From Tetmemena sp. SeJ-2015 (lineage: Eukaryota; Ciliophora; Spirotrichea; Sporadotrichida; Oxytrichidae): a stretch of 64,000 nt of DNA. Under the pieces are notes generated by a model. That model was not told the DNA's origin. It did not search any database and saw only the letters and a list, made by a program, of their open reading frames with translations. The position numbers were made by a program, and so were the translations under genes. Location: NCBI GenBank assembly GCA_027382625.1, contig JAJKFJ010021883.1, positions 124,001 to 188,000 of the forward strand. The letters are read 5' to 3'. Numbering within the stretch: the first letter of the stretch is position 1; every line of letters begins with the position of its first letter. Below are positions 9,627-19,680 of the stretch, piece after piece.

Positions 9627-12600
9627 ATGGCCACTCCTGATATAAACAATATGGTTGTAAAATACTTTTCCTTCTTAAAAAATTAGCTTATTTTATTTTA
9701 ATGAGATGATAGGTTAATCCAGCCAGGCCCAATCAAAGGCATAACTTCTTTATCACAGGTATGATAGTAATCAGTTAACTTTATTCTAAAAATTCAAAAA
9801 TATGACGCATTTTATTGCTTTGGAAATGTCCAGGATAGTTTTATTTCTTTGAAATAATTTTCCACTCACAAGAATATTCTAAATTTATGAAAACAAAAGA
9901 GCCCTTATACTTGCTAATAATGATGACTTGTAGATTTCTTCAATAATTATGATGAGGTAGCGCAGGTGCCAGGACTTAAAGCTTAGATCCCAACTAGCGG
10001 AGGACAATAAAATCTAGATGAATCTTTTGAAAAAGAAAAGCCAGTTGGATTTTTCATGTAGATCATAATCAAGTCCATTAATTTATTTCTTAATGCAACA
10101 TCAGCAGTGTTCGAGAAAAATTGGGAATATAAAATTGGCTAAATTTCCATAAATTATTTTACGAATATACAACTTCAATCAATTTCTATTTCTAGCTCTG
10201 CTGGGAATATGCACTGCAATTATTGCATTCATAGTAGACATAATATCATATAACTTAATCGACTGTAAGTGTTATACTTACTAACCGCATTTTTAGTGAA
10301 ACTATCGATTTGCAACGATGTTGAGTACCCTTACTTGATTAGGTTTGCCATTTACATTTTGTTTGCTGTTGTATTCACTCTAATTGCTGCCTCAATCGGT
10401 GCTTTCATTAGCACAGAAGCAGAGGGCTCTGGTATACCAAAAAAAAGCATCATTTCTGGCTAAAATTTACAAACCGTCCCTCAAATTTTTAAAGATGATG
10501 GCTTAAATCTAAAAAAGGAGGTTTTTAAAAAGGGAAATTTTAAAAAATCTTTATTAAAAATAGCCAAGTTTAAATGCTTTGAAGATATTCAGAATAATCA
10601 AGCTCTTAAGAAGACTATGTATTCTGCCGCAGTTGCAGCAGGCGTGACAGCTGCCTTCGGTGCACCAATGGGAGCTATCATGTTTTCAATTGAAGTTTCA
10701 ACCACCTACTATATGGTCAGCAACCTCTTCAAGAGCTTCTTCTGTGTAACATTCAGTATAATCATCTACAAAGTATTGGAAATGCTTAATTGGCTAACTC
10801 TTTACCAACCAACTAAGTACCCAATGAGTATTAAAGTGGATCATGAAATTTTCCTTTATGCAATTTTGGGAATTATTTGCGGTCTCCTTGGAGCAGTCAC
10901 AATCCAAGTTAAAGAAATTGCTTTAATTTTATAAAGTAATGACTAAGATCATTTTCTTGAGAACTAGATTCAAGACTCCTTGGCTTTCAGATAGATGGCT
11001 TTGGTGTATCAGCGTTGGTCTTGCCGTGGGTCTTATAAAATTCCCTGTCAGCTTCATGAAAGATAGTGAGTATAGAATTCTCAGCCATATGTTCGCAAAT
11101 AATGATTTGGACATTAACGCGATGGATATATTTGGAGTCATCCAAATGTTCCTTTCAATCTCACAATATACTGCATTCATAAATAAAAAATTTATAGATA
11201 TTCTGTAAGATTATCTTAAAGTGTGATAGTTATAGTAAATTTATGCCTTCAAGATTCTCATCTTCTGAAAGATGCTTAAAATTGAAAGATTCTTAAAATT
11301 TAATCATATTGTTCTCAAAAGTATTGCTGATTTTAACCAGCTACTTGCCCCTCTTTAGCAATTGTCTCTGACTTAGCCATGAAATCTCCCCAAACTTGCT
11401 TGAGTTTATCATTTGATACTTTCTAGAGTCTCACGAACTCTGAGACGATAGTCTTTAGTTCTGCCTCTTTATCCTTTCTGAAGGTTTTCAGCTCATCAGA
11501 GAGGATCTTTGCACTCTCTTTCATTTTCTCAAACAAGAACTCAGTCCTCTTTGACAATTCCGAAGTATTTTTCCTCAATTAGCCTGTCTAGTCATCATTG
11601 AGACTTATCTACTCCGCTTGCTTTAATTTCTGATCATTGAGCTCATAGTATTTGAAAACTAGGTCTCTTCTTCGCTCGCAGGCTTACAAAGCAGCATCAA
11701 TCATTAACTTGTAATCGTCTATTGGCTCAATTTAAAAAATAAAAATGGATAAAGCTCTTTGAGATTCCTGACTTACTCTTCCAAAACATCCTTTATGCAA
11801 TTGCTAGAAAGAGAGAAGGATGTAGAGATATCCTTTGAGAGCTTCTATAATTGATCAATACCCACGCCCTTTATATTCATGAAGCTGGCAAAATTCTCTG
11901 AAAGAGCAGAATAATTCTTGGCACTTTCCTCAGTGCACTCGATCAGAGTCAGTACTTCAGTAGAGAGTTAATTGAAAGAACTTTTCAGCGTATCTAAGTA
12001 TTCTTCCTCCTTGCAGAATCTGTCAAGTTCTTCCTGGGTTCAGGATTTGTCTGCCCAAAAGAGTGCTTTCTGGTCTATTACTAGGGAGTATTAGTTTTCC
12101 ATACATACTCACCAATCGTTGATTAGGCCTTAGAGATTTTAATAAAAAAGTACAGAGAAGACTGAAGTTAGAGTGCTTATAGCCATAGCTGAGTAACTCT
12201 GGTTTTGATCAGTGTTATCCGCGATGTATTTGTAGCTCTACTTCTTCTACTCCTCAAACAAGTGATCTTAGCCTGTCAAGAAATCTTAGGTCATCACTGG
12301 GGAAAAGTAAAAAAGTTTAAAAATCTTTTTAGAGGATTTTTTGGGTTTCCATTTGTACTCAGATGAGTCGTCTGAGTACCAATTACCTATCGCATTTTTA
12401 GGAGGGATAGGAGGTATGATACAAGTCGTGTATCTAAGCTAAAGAATTTGAAATAGCCACTCGAAATCCTTGTAGCGTCTGTAAACTGAGTGCATTTGGG
12501 TGATTTGCTCTTCTTTCGTTTAAATTTTGTAAAGCCTGAACTGACCAACTCTAAATATGTTTAGAACAACATTCTGATGAAATTCTTACGTTCCATCTTT

Positions 12601-15600
12601 GGACCACTTCGGCCCAGTGACTTCTACAGATTTGAAAACTTGCTGCCTCTATTCAATCACACTGTCAAAGACACCATCGCCCTCTTAGTTCTTATTATTT
12701 CCCCGATGTTATGGGAATAATTTTCCTCGCTGTTGAAGAGTAAATCCTAATTTCTTTGCATTTTCTCAAATTAATAAATTATTGATTCCCAATTTCAAGA
12801 TAATTTATCTCTCCTCTTATTACCACTGACTCGATAAATTAGGATCTTTAGAAAATATAATCTATCTTAATAAGATACTTCTTACCGACCGATCCCCCTT
12901 TCGACTAAATTCTTTTGACCTTCATTCCTTGAAATGGTGAGTTTGTACGTTTGTGACTTCCCCTAAGACATTGATACCTCTCAAATAGAGACACTCTTTA
13001 ATGAGTTCGACGGTTTTATAGAACTCAGATGTGCCAAAGACAAAAACGGGTAAGCTTAGAATTTTAGCTTAAATTTTGTAGTCAAAAAATAGCGTTTGTG
13101 GACTACGAAAATGGTGAGCAAGCTAAGAAAGCATAAATCTCTTGCTCAGGGTTTAGATATCCAGGTGCACCAAGAGGGCTTTGCGTTAGATTTTCGGAAC
13201 ACAATAAGCGAATCTAGAATGGAGGTGGGAATAGACCTAATGGATATGGAAATCATAATTAAAGCCAGCAAAATGAAAACACTAATCATCATGGAAACTA
13301 CCAAAGATCCAATAATCATAATCCAAATGGGCAAGGAGGTGGAGCTAACATCGCATAGTATAACAGCTAAACTTAGAATGGCTAACCTAGAGGTATTTTG
13401 AAAGGCTCAACGAATAGTTATCAAAACGGAGACTAAAGCTATAGTGCAGTTGAACCTAAGAGTTAGTAGTTTAATGGAAACACTAATAATTTGTAATAAA
13501 ATACCTAACCCTAAGTATTAAAGGATCCATTAGCTCAGACATCAGAATCAAATTTTAATACTTTAGATCTCTTGCAGTTAGCTGGCTTGCTTTAAAATGT
13601 AACAACAGAGAACACGAATCCCTAATCTAATGATTTGCTACTCCAGCTCATCAATAATCCAACTGCTTTTCAATCCTTACTTGTAAAATGCTGGATAGGC
13701 AACTGGATCGACAGCCAGTTCGAATTCTTTTCCCTCTCCAGTTAGTAATTAAGGTTAAAATCAGTACTCAGCGGCTAGCTCTTTTCTAAGCTCTTAGTCT
13801 TTGATCTCTAACTAAGTCGCTTAAAGTCTCTTAGGTAGCCTTAACAATTAAAATAATCTTTAAAAGTCCACTCAAAATCAGTCCATCATAAGTCCCTCTA
13901 CCTAAGCCACCCTTATTAAGTTAAGTCAAGGATTCAAATCCAATCTTCCTATCCCTAAAAATGCGACAAACACAGTCTACGTCGAGGGTCTTCCAGCAGA
14001 TGCCACTGAGAGAGAAGTTGCTCACATTTTTCGCCCCTTTAAAGGCTATAAATAGCTTAGGCTGATTCCTCGTGACACCAAGGACGGATTGAGGGTGCAT
14101 TTTGCGTTTGCAGACTTTGAAAATAATCATTAAACGACCATGGTCATAAATACTCTGCAAGGTTACAGATTTCATAAGGATGATATAATTGGCCTATCAT
14201 TTTCCTACGCTGTAACCAATAACAAGCATCCTCATGGTCGCTAAGATAACTCGAATAATTAGGGAAATAACTATCAAAGATTTTGATATCTCTTCTTGTC
14301 AATCTTTATCGCTGAATACTTTGTTCGTCCTTTTTGAGTAATTAATTTCTAAAAATCTTTGTTCAAGTGGATTAAAGTGAAAGATTATCTAGAAGAAGAT
14401 AGATATATCTTTGGAAATTCTTATTTATCTTAATAGTACAATCTAGAAAACTTAACTAATTCAACTGAAAATCAAACTTATGAGACTAGATTTTAATATT
14501 CCGAAATTGAATTTCATAACTTCTTCTTAATTTTTAAAGTAATATAGGACAAATATGAATTGTTTATTGAGAATAGTAGAAGTATAATATTCACAAAAAT
14601 AGAGCTTTGCGCACCTGAAAAGAATTTGTTTTAATTGCGCTTCAATCTCACTTTTAAAATAATTTGCATCACCTCTGATTTTCGATTGTCATCTCCTAGA
14701 AGTGAATATCTTATTTCCTTTGAAACTTATCTTTTTAAGTCTCTATTCTTAGTATATTATGATGATTTAAGTCTTACCTGTGGTTATGTAGTCTGCTTGT
14801 AAGTGAGCTCTAGTGACAAAGGCGGTTTGAATACACTCTTTGCAAGAATTGATGTCGCATTTAAAGTGGATGAGTTCCATCTGAGACTTGGAAATGCTCA
14901 TAGTATCTCGATTATCCTAATATAAAGTAAGAATTTTGGTTTAAAAATGCGCTAAACTAATTTGAAATCCTCAAAATAAGATTATGAGAAAAAAGGTTTA
15001 CTTATATGAGCTTACATTTTGACCATTGCTTTTGTTCACAGGTATATAAAAGATGCTATTAGAATATGCGGAACTCTTTTTCATTTTCCTTTATTCTAAT
15101 TATGAAACTACTAATTTAATTAATCAATTTATCATCTGTTACCTTCTTCTCGTATTGTGTATTTTGAAAAGAAATGCAGTTCTCGATCTACTATTCGTAT
15201 TTGACCTATAATTAGCAACTATAGAATTTTTTTTAAACAAACAGATATATTTATACTCTCAAATTACAAACTTTGATTGCTCTTTAATTTCTTGTTTTGG
15301 AGAAATTAAAATTGAAAATGATTGAGTGATATCATGCTATCTGCTTCTTGTTCTCTTAATAAGATTAAATTCATATTAATTATTTATTATTATTCTACCT
15401 AGCTCCTGACTAGTTATCTACTGTGCTGCTTCTTTTTCTTATATTTCCATATTCTGGCTGAGAAAATATTTGCTCTTAATTGAAGTAGGGATCATCTTGA
15501 AAGTTAAAGAGTTTATCATTGCTACTAAGTTTTCCTTCAAGAGTCTATAAGTATAGCTACTGCTGATCTATGGGTACCCTCAAATCTTTTACTGGGAACT

Positions 15601-18600
15601 GATAAAGATTAAAGTTTTGTTAAATTATCTAATGGAAGCTAAATAATGGCCTAATAAAAGTTTAAAATAGGCCGGCGAATCTTCTTATCAATGCTCAACT
15701 GTCGCAAGCCTTAAAGCCTGTGAATTTCTTTTAAAAGGTTACAGGGTTGTATGAATTTGATGGATGAGGGTTCAAAATTACCTAAAAAGTTCAAGTAAGA
15801 TTGGTTGGATATATCTCAAAGAAACACAAAAATAGTGATATCTGATGAATTCAAATAAATTTAATCTTGGAGTTTTTTAATTATAATTTTAGTCCAGAGA
15901 GCACTTAAATTCATCTTAAATAATGTTTTTAATGGAAGTTAGTTTATTATCTCATTCCATATTCTTCAAAGTGCTAGTTAAATTGCCAATTTTAGCTCCC
16001 ATGGTTTAGCCTTTAATATAGATTTAATTTACAATCTTTAAGCAGTAGAATTTGAAATATTCTGAGGGAATGAGCTGGGAAAATTTTATTAGAAATAGCT
16101 AGGTGCTTCTTATTGATAGCTTAAATACTAAGACTCCTCTGGAGAGTCAATCAATAAGATGTTGTTATTGCTACCTGAGCGGAACTAGTTTTTACTGAGA
16201 GATTTCAGATGCCGGTCCTCACTTTGAGTAGTCGAGTCCTCTCTTGTGCCATTATTATCCTCATCTTGAGTATGATCCTAAGGCGTATTGCTAAGTTTGA
16301 CATTATTAGAAGTCATTAACGCGACATTAAACTGCTATAGTTTGATTGGAGATGAGTTTTGTGAGCTCTGTCCAGTTTTATGGCTTCCCTAGATAGAACT
16401 AACGCCATTTTACTCTTTCCTCTAATTGTAGTAAGCATGAGAGCTGATTTGAGATTGGTTTTTATAAATCTCCTGCTGCTCCATGAGCGGCTCGAATCTT
16501 TGAAGGTTGGGAGCTCTTATTTTCTCAGATTTACTGAGATAGAAAGAAAGAAAAAATAATCTACTATTATCTAATAGCGTCATCATTGAAGGTTTGAGTT
16601 TGAGTCTAGCAGTTAAATCTTACTCTTTTGAGTTAGTTTTCTTCATTGGCTTTCTTCCCATAGCATCTCTTCAACATCTCTGCTTTGATATCTATATGTT
16701 CAAAATGAAAACGAGAACGAAGGAATACAAATCTCAGAAGATGTGGAGCCAATTATTGGCTTGAGTCTGGATCTCAATCCCAAAGCGTTATGAAGCGTTT
16801 ATTGATGACAGAATATGCGCTTGAAGTCTTCTTATACAATGTAAAAATTGTATATAAGCAATAATTTCTTCTTTCAAAATGACCTTGGAGTTTGTTGCAG
16901 CAAATATCCTCACTAAGTTATTCTTATCAGTTTAAGCCTAAAAAAGAATCAATCATTACTTTAATTGATACTTACATTTCGGAGCAATTCTCTCTGCAAT
17001 AGCTAAATCTACTCGTATTATTCTGAGTTTTGTTCAATCGTTGCGGGAAGAGCGAATAGAATCAGATAATAAATGTGATCCACTAGTTCCTTAAACTACT
17101 GAATAGTCAGATACAAAAATATTTTATAGTAAAACGTTTCTAAAATAAGATAGCCCTTATTGTTCGAGTCGTAAAGTGAAAATATGGCTTGATAAAGCTG
17201 TATCTCTTATAGCAAAAGACAATATATAAATTAAAGAGGAAATAAACGAAAGAAATTTTGCTCTAAATGGGGTAGCTCTTTTCAGAATGTAGAGATGAAT
17301 TCTTATCCGACCAACCTAACGTCCAGTCTTATTAAAATCATTTAATTAAAATACACAAAAAGTAAGCATAGTCCAAACAGCCCTCTCCTGCTCTCAGTTA
17401 GTCAAGAGCGACTACTCAGAGGTAAAACGTATCATCAGGCATATTATATAATGCTTTACAATTTTAGCATATGCGGTGATGAAAGTTAGTGCAATTTTTC
17501 AGATTACTTTACCCTCACTGGAGGTACTAATAGAAGCCGGTACTCAAGTACGGGGAGCGGAACTGACACCGACCTTCTCTGAAGTATTAGTATATCGGAA
17601 GGAGGTGGCGCTATATCTAGTGAAGAATACGTTCTCTGTCACTAGGAAGCACTCCTTTGTTTCTGGTCTCTAAGATTTATAGATTTTTATGATGTAAGTT
17701 GGTTTGCTCTCCCTATCAAATTGTTAAATTGCAGCTTTGATTCAAAGTTGACTAGCTTCGACTACTTTCTCATTTATAATCATATCATTTTAAAAAATTA
17801 AGTGAACTCCAAAATTCTAATTCTATTATATTATAGGCTCTTAAGGGAAGTATGAATAAAGGGATCCTCTAAAAGAGTGATATTATAAAGGCCTTTGGCA
17901 AGAGATTTAAGTTTGAGATTTCGCCCGATCATATCAGATTTATATCTGCATTTGAGAAGAAGTAGCAACTTAATCAAGCTCAAGAATCCATGAACTTCAG
18001 TAATTAGAAGGCTTCCTATATACCTGCCAGAAAGTTTTTCACTTCTCTCATTTTGCTAGGCAAGGATTTTCCTTGTGACAAAGCTGATCAAATATTTTCA
18101 CTTATAAAGTATCATAGAATTGAATATATAGTAAATTCATTCTGATCATTCTTGCGACGACTTCCCCTATTCCAGCTGGAATCTTGACTCCATCATTCAT
18201 CTTGGGTGCAGTTATAGGCAGACTATATGGATATGTGCTCAAGAATATCGGCATTATGATTGGAGTTAACCTTGTTCAATGTAATATCATTCTCGTTTGT
18301 CTAATCTGTTATAGATGAGGGAGTTTATGCAATTGTTGGAGCAGCAGCACTTGGAGGAGCAATTACCAGGACTGTTTCTATTGCTATGATCGTTTTTGAA
18401 ATCATTGGGTAAACGAGTCATATGATCCCCTTGCTAGTGGGAACACTTCTCGCCTACGCAGTTAGTAATTCTCTGAGTCTTTCAGTTTATGATGCACTCC
18501 TGGAAATCAAGAACTTACCTTTCTTGCCAACTATGACTGGAGTTTCAACTTATAGTCTTACTGCAAAAGAGCTCATGAATGAAAACTTCCTTTTCCTTAC

Positions 18601-19524
18601 CTAGGATTCAACAATTGCAGATATTGCAATTGTCGTGAGTTAAGTAGGCTTCAGACCAGTAACAATTCCAGTAGTTGAATCAGCAAATAAAAAGACTCTA
18701 CTTTATACAGTTTAAGCCTAGAATCTGAGAAAGTACCTCTTTAGATTCTACAAGCATGCTTGCAAGAAACTAGATAGTGAAATACAAATGGTGTTGAACT
18801 AATATTTCTACTCTCTCAACTGCCTCAATCAAAATAATGAAGTGAACAATAAGGAGTTCACAGTGGATCCCCTAATTAATCAGAAAGAGTACCAAGTGCA
18901 GTAGCTATAAGCTATGAGCGCTCTAGTTTCGAACATCTCAAGAAGCAAGAGTGCACTCAGTGCATCATTACTTGACGATGAAAATGGAGCAGATTAGAGA
19001 AAGCTCGAGAGGTAGCAAGGTGCTTTGGAATTGTTCTGGCAAACACCAATCAACTTTAATGATCCATCTATTATGAAAGATATTGCCCCTTCATTGTGAT
19101 GGAAGATACTCCAATGTCCAAACTTCACTTTTTGTTCATAATGCTCAACATCTCTCAAGTTAACGTTATCAAGAAGGGAATCATAACAGGAATTATCACG
19201 AAGCTTGAATTCGTTAAAAAGAGAAAAGATGAGCAGAAGATCAAGAGATAGAAGTTAAGATTCCAGAAGAAAATTGATCATTTGGCGGGACTAAGAACGC
19301 CAAGAGGAGGTGAGAGAAGTGGAATACTTGATTAGCCAGAAATTATAACCCCAGTAACTCTTAATCAACAGATACTATCTCGACTATCTGAGGAGAGTCC
19401 TATTCATAGAGCAAGTCTTGGAGCAGGCTCTAACAGCTTTGCATAAAACTCAGCTTAGAGATAACTTGAAATCAACATTAAACATATTTTTTATTAGTCG
19501 CGAAGCAGAGCGTAATCAAGCTGA
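9627..19524 (+). CDS. CLC-family chloride channel/transporter, two MDS blocks 6.96 kb apart
   Basis: Voltage-gated chloride channel or Cl-/H+ exchanger of an internal or plasma membrane. Block 1 (about 9627-11180) encodes the N-terminus, a first helix (LALLGICTAIIAFIVDIISY), the EAEGSGIP selectivity region, and AAGVTAAFGAPMGAIMFSIE. Block 2 (18135-19524) continues with TTSPIPAGIFTPSFILGA, the family's helix N pore motif, then GAAALGGAITRTVSIAM. A C-terminal pair of CBS-like segments follows (YSLTAKELMNENFLFLTQ; IVMEDTPMSKLHFLFIML) and the gene ends at TGA 19522-19524. Introns lie at 10265-10296 and 18281-18314, an IES at 10910-10937, and the giant gap at 11181-18140. Oddities: the GKEGP motif is not readable (sequence 10435-10560 looks corrupted), and there is a one-base slip near 19095. 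The start at 9627 is tentative. Confidence 0.9.
10265..10296 (+). other. 32-bp intron in CLC gene
   Basis: GTAAGT at 10265, TACTAAC branch-like site, TTTTTAG end at 10296. Splicing gives NLIDLKLSICNDVEYPYLIRF in frame. Confidence 0.85.
10910..10937 (+). other. IES, 28 bp, pointer AAGT
   Basis: AAGT lies at 10906-10909 and 10934-10937. Removal joins GAVTIQV to MTKIIFLRTRFKTPW and corrects the frame within the CLC gene. Confidence 0.85.
11314..12761 (-). CDS. Sorting nexin with PX and BAR-like domains
   Basis: Binds phosphoinositides on endosomes and shapes or sorts membrane (retromer-associated family). The PX domain shows HSVYRRYKDFEWLFQILQ and the proline loop TCIIPPIPPKNAIG. The C-terminal half is long, helical and charged (EELDRFCKEEEYLDTLKSS; LKTFRKDKEAELKTIVSEFV; LKQVWGDFMAK), as in the Vps5/SNX1-type BAR domain. 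It ends NQQYF-TGA (11316-11314). A proposed start is ATG at 12761 (MQRNQDLLFNSEENYS), but the frame must shift before EGDGVFDSVIEQRQQ, so an IES or intron lies near 12690. Another interruption lies near 11740-11780, before EPIDDYKLMIDAAL. The gene sits wholly inside the gap of the CLC gene. Confidence 0.85.
12934..14286 (+). CDS. RNA-binding protein with two RRM domains (RBPMS/Scw1 type)
   Basis: Binds RNA in post-transcriptional control. RRM1 starts almost at the N-terminus: RNP2-like SLYVCDFPQDID, FDGFIELRCAKDKNGQKIAF, RNP1-like KIAFVDYENGEQAKKA, then RYPGAPRGLCVRFSEHNK. A Gln/Asn/Gly-rich linker follows. RRM2 reads NTVYVEGLPADATEREVAHI, GYKQLRLIPRDTKDG, VHFAFADFENNHQTTMVINT and LQGYRFHKDDIIGL, close to the plant/fungal family with two RRMs. 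It ends NYQRF-TGA at 14284-14286. A 32-bp intron (GTAAGC...TTGTAG, about 13048-13079) splits RRM1; a small frame slip near 13680 suggests a tiny IES or an indel. Start ATG 12934 gives MVSLYVCD and follows an in-frame TGA. It lies divergently next to the sorting nexin, inside the CLC gap. Confidence 0.88.
14669..14901 (-). CDS. Small Cys-containing ORF with one intron (weak)
   Basis: ATG at 14901 opens MSISKSQMELIHFKC, then DINSCKECIQTAFVTRAHL. A 35-bp GTAAGA...TACTAAG...ATAG segment can be spliced in frame to reach TGA at 14671-14669, giving about 65 residues. The three closely spaced Cys could bind a metal. There is no recognised family. The opposite strand is also open in the Gln code for about 190 codons, so this is only the better of two readings. 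Confidence 0.35.
14902..15370. other. AT-rich spacer inside the CLC gap
   Basis: No coding signal, intron or pointer structure that I can support on either strand. Confidence 0.5.
15371..17185 (-). CDS. EF-hand gene, MDS block 2 (3' part, inverted)
   Basis: Read on the minus strand from the pointer at 17185: LYDSNNKGYLILETFYY, then IQQFKELVDHIYYLILFAL. An intron-like GTAAGT...TTTTTTAG follows near 16980, then NLVRIFAATNSKVILKEE. A long low-complexity tail follows (QSSQNSSPIKLQQF; EDNNGTREDSTTQSED; FSQPEYGNIRKRSSTVDNQ). Ends at TGA 15373-15371. Confidence 0.7.
15371..18103. CDS. Scrambled EF-hand protein gene with an inverted MDS block
   Basis: Likely a calcium-binding or EF-hand-like regulatory protein. 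The 5' block is on the plus strand (17295-18103) and the remainder on the minus strand (17185 down to 15371). The 12-bp pointer ATATTTTCACTT ends the plus block (18092-18103). Its reverse complement is at 17174-17185, where the minus block begins. Joining them makes KADQIFSLYDSNNKGYLILE, a recognisable EF-hand loop that neither block holds alone. Other EF-like segments are SLRFIDFYDALKGSMNKG and KAFGKRFKFEISPDHIRF. The C-terminal third is Ser/Asn/Gln-rich and ends NNNKQLI-TGA (15373-15371). The whole gene lies inside the CLC gap, 31 bp from the resumed CLC MDS. Gene identity beyond EF-hand is unknown; the junction is well supported. Confidence 0.8.
17295..18103 (+). CDS. EF-hand gene, MDS block 1 (5' part, direct orientation)
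   Basis: ATG at 17295 begins MNSYPTNLTSSLIKIHKKQ. A 14-bp IES (17339-17352, pointer ATTAAAAT) and GT...AG introns at 17422-17467 and about 17694-17836 must be removed. The reading then passes through a Ser/Thr/Gly-rich N-terminus (TNRSRYSSTGSGTDTDLL) into the first EF-like segments and stops at the pointer 18092-18103. A standard-code ORF at 17476-17673 is an out-of-frame shadow of this block. Confidence 0.75.
17339..17352 (+). other. IES, 14 bp, pointer ATTAAAAT
   Basis: ATTAAAAT lies at 17331-17338 and 17345-17352. Excision corrects the frame from SSLIKI into HKKQAQSKQPSPALSQ. Confidence 0.8.
18281..18314 (+). other. 34-bp intron in CLC gene
   Basis: GTAATA...TCTAATC...TATAG. Splicing gives GVNLVQYEGVYAIVGAAALGG without loss. 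Confidence 0.85.
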
Positions 19525-19680
19525 ACAACCTCAAACCAATTGGTATGAGAATGATGACAAATAAAACACTAGCAAGCAAAGCGCATGAATATTATTTAAA
19601 CTTAGCAATTATAATACCTAAAGAGTATAAATTATAATAGTAGTGAGAATATCCAAATAAATTTATAAGGAATCATAAAA

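Larger units (their letters stand above)
11181..18140. other. 6,960-bp interval between two consecutive CLC MDSs (gene-bearing IES), pointer ATTCAT
   Basis: ATTCAT lies at 11175-11180 (end of block 1) and 18135-18140 (start of block 2). Joining them reads SQYTAFILIILATTSPIPAG with no frame or residue loss, which fits the CLC family. The interval contains four other genes on both strands (11314-12761, 12934-14286, 14669-14901, 15371-18103), so it behaves as an IES for the CLC gene but carries MDSs of other genes. Confidence 0.85.

Noticed and set aside
13096..13401. Plus-strand ORF of 101 codons in the RNA-binding gene
   Set aside because: The Gln-code frame beside it carries RNP1 and a continuous Asn/Gln-rich linker; this ORF is its shifted shadow.
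14340..14935. Plus-strand reading of about 190 codons without TGA
   Set aside because: With one stop codon and AT-rich DNA such open stretches are expected by chance; composition and the spliceable minus-strand ORF argue against it, though weakly.
17476..17673. Standard-code ORF MMKVSAIFQITLPSLEV... on the plus strand
   Set aside because: It is out of frame with the EF-hand reading, which continues through both flanking introns and the pointer junction; the ORF is a shadow.
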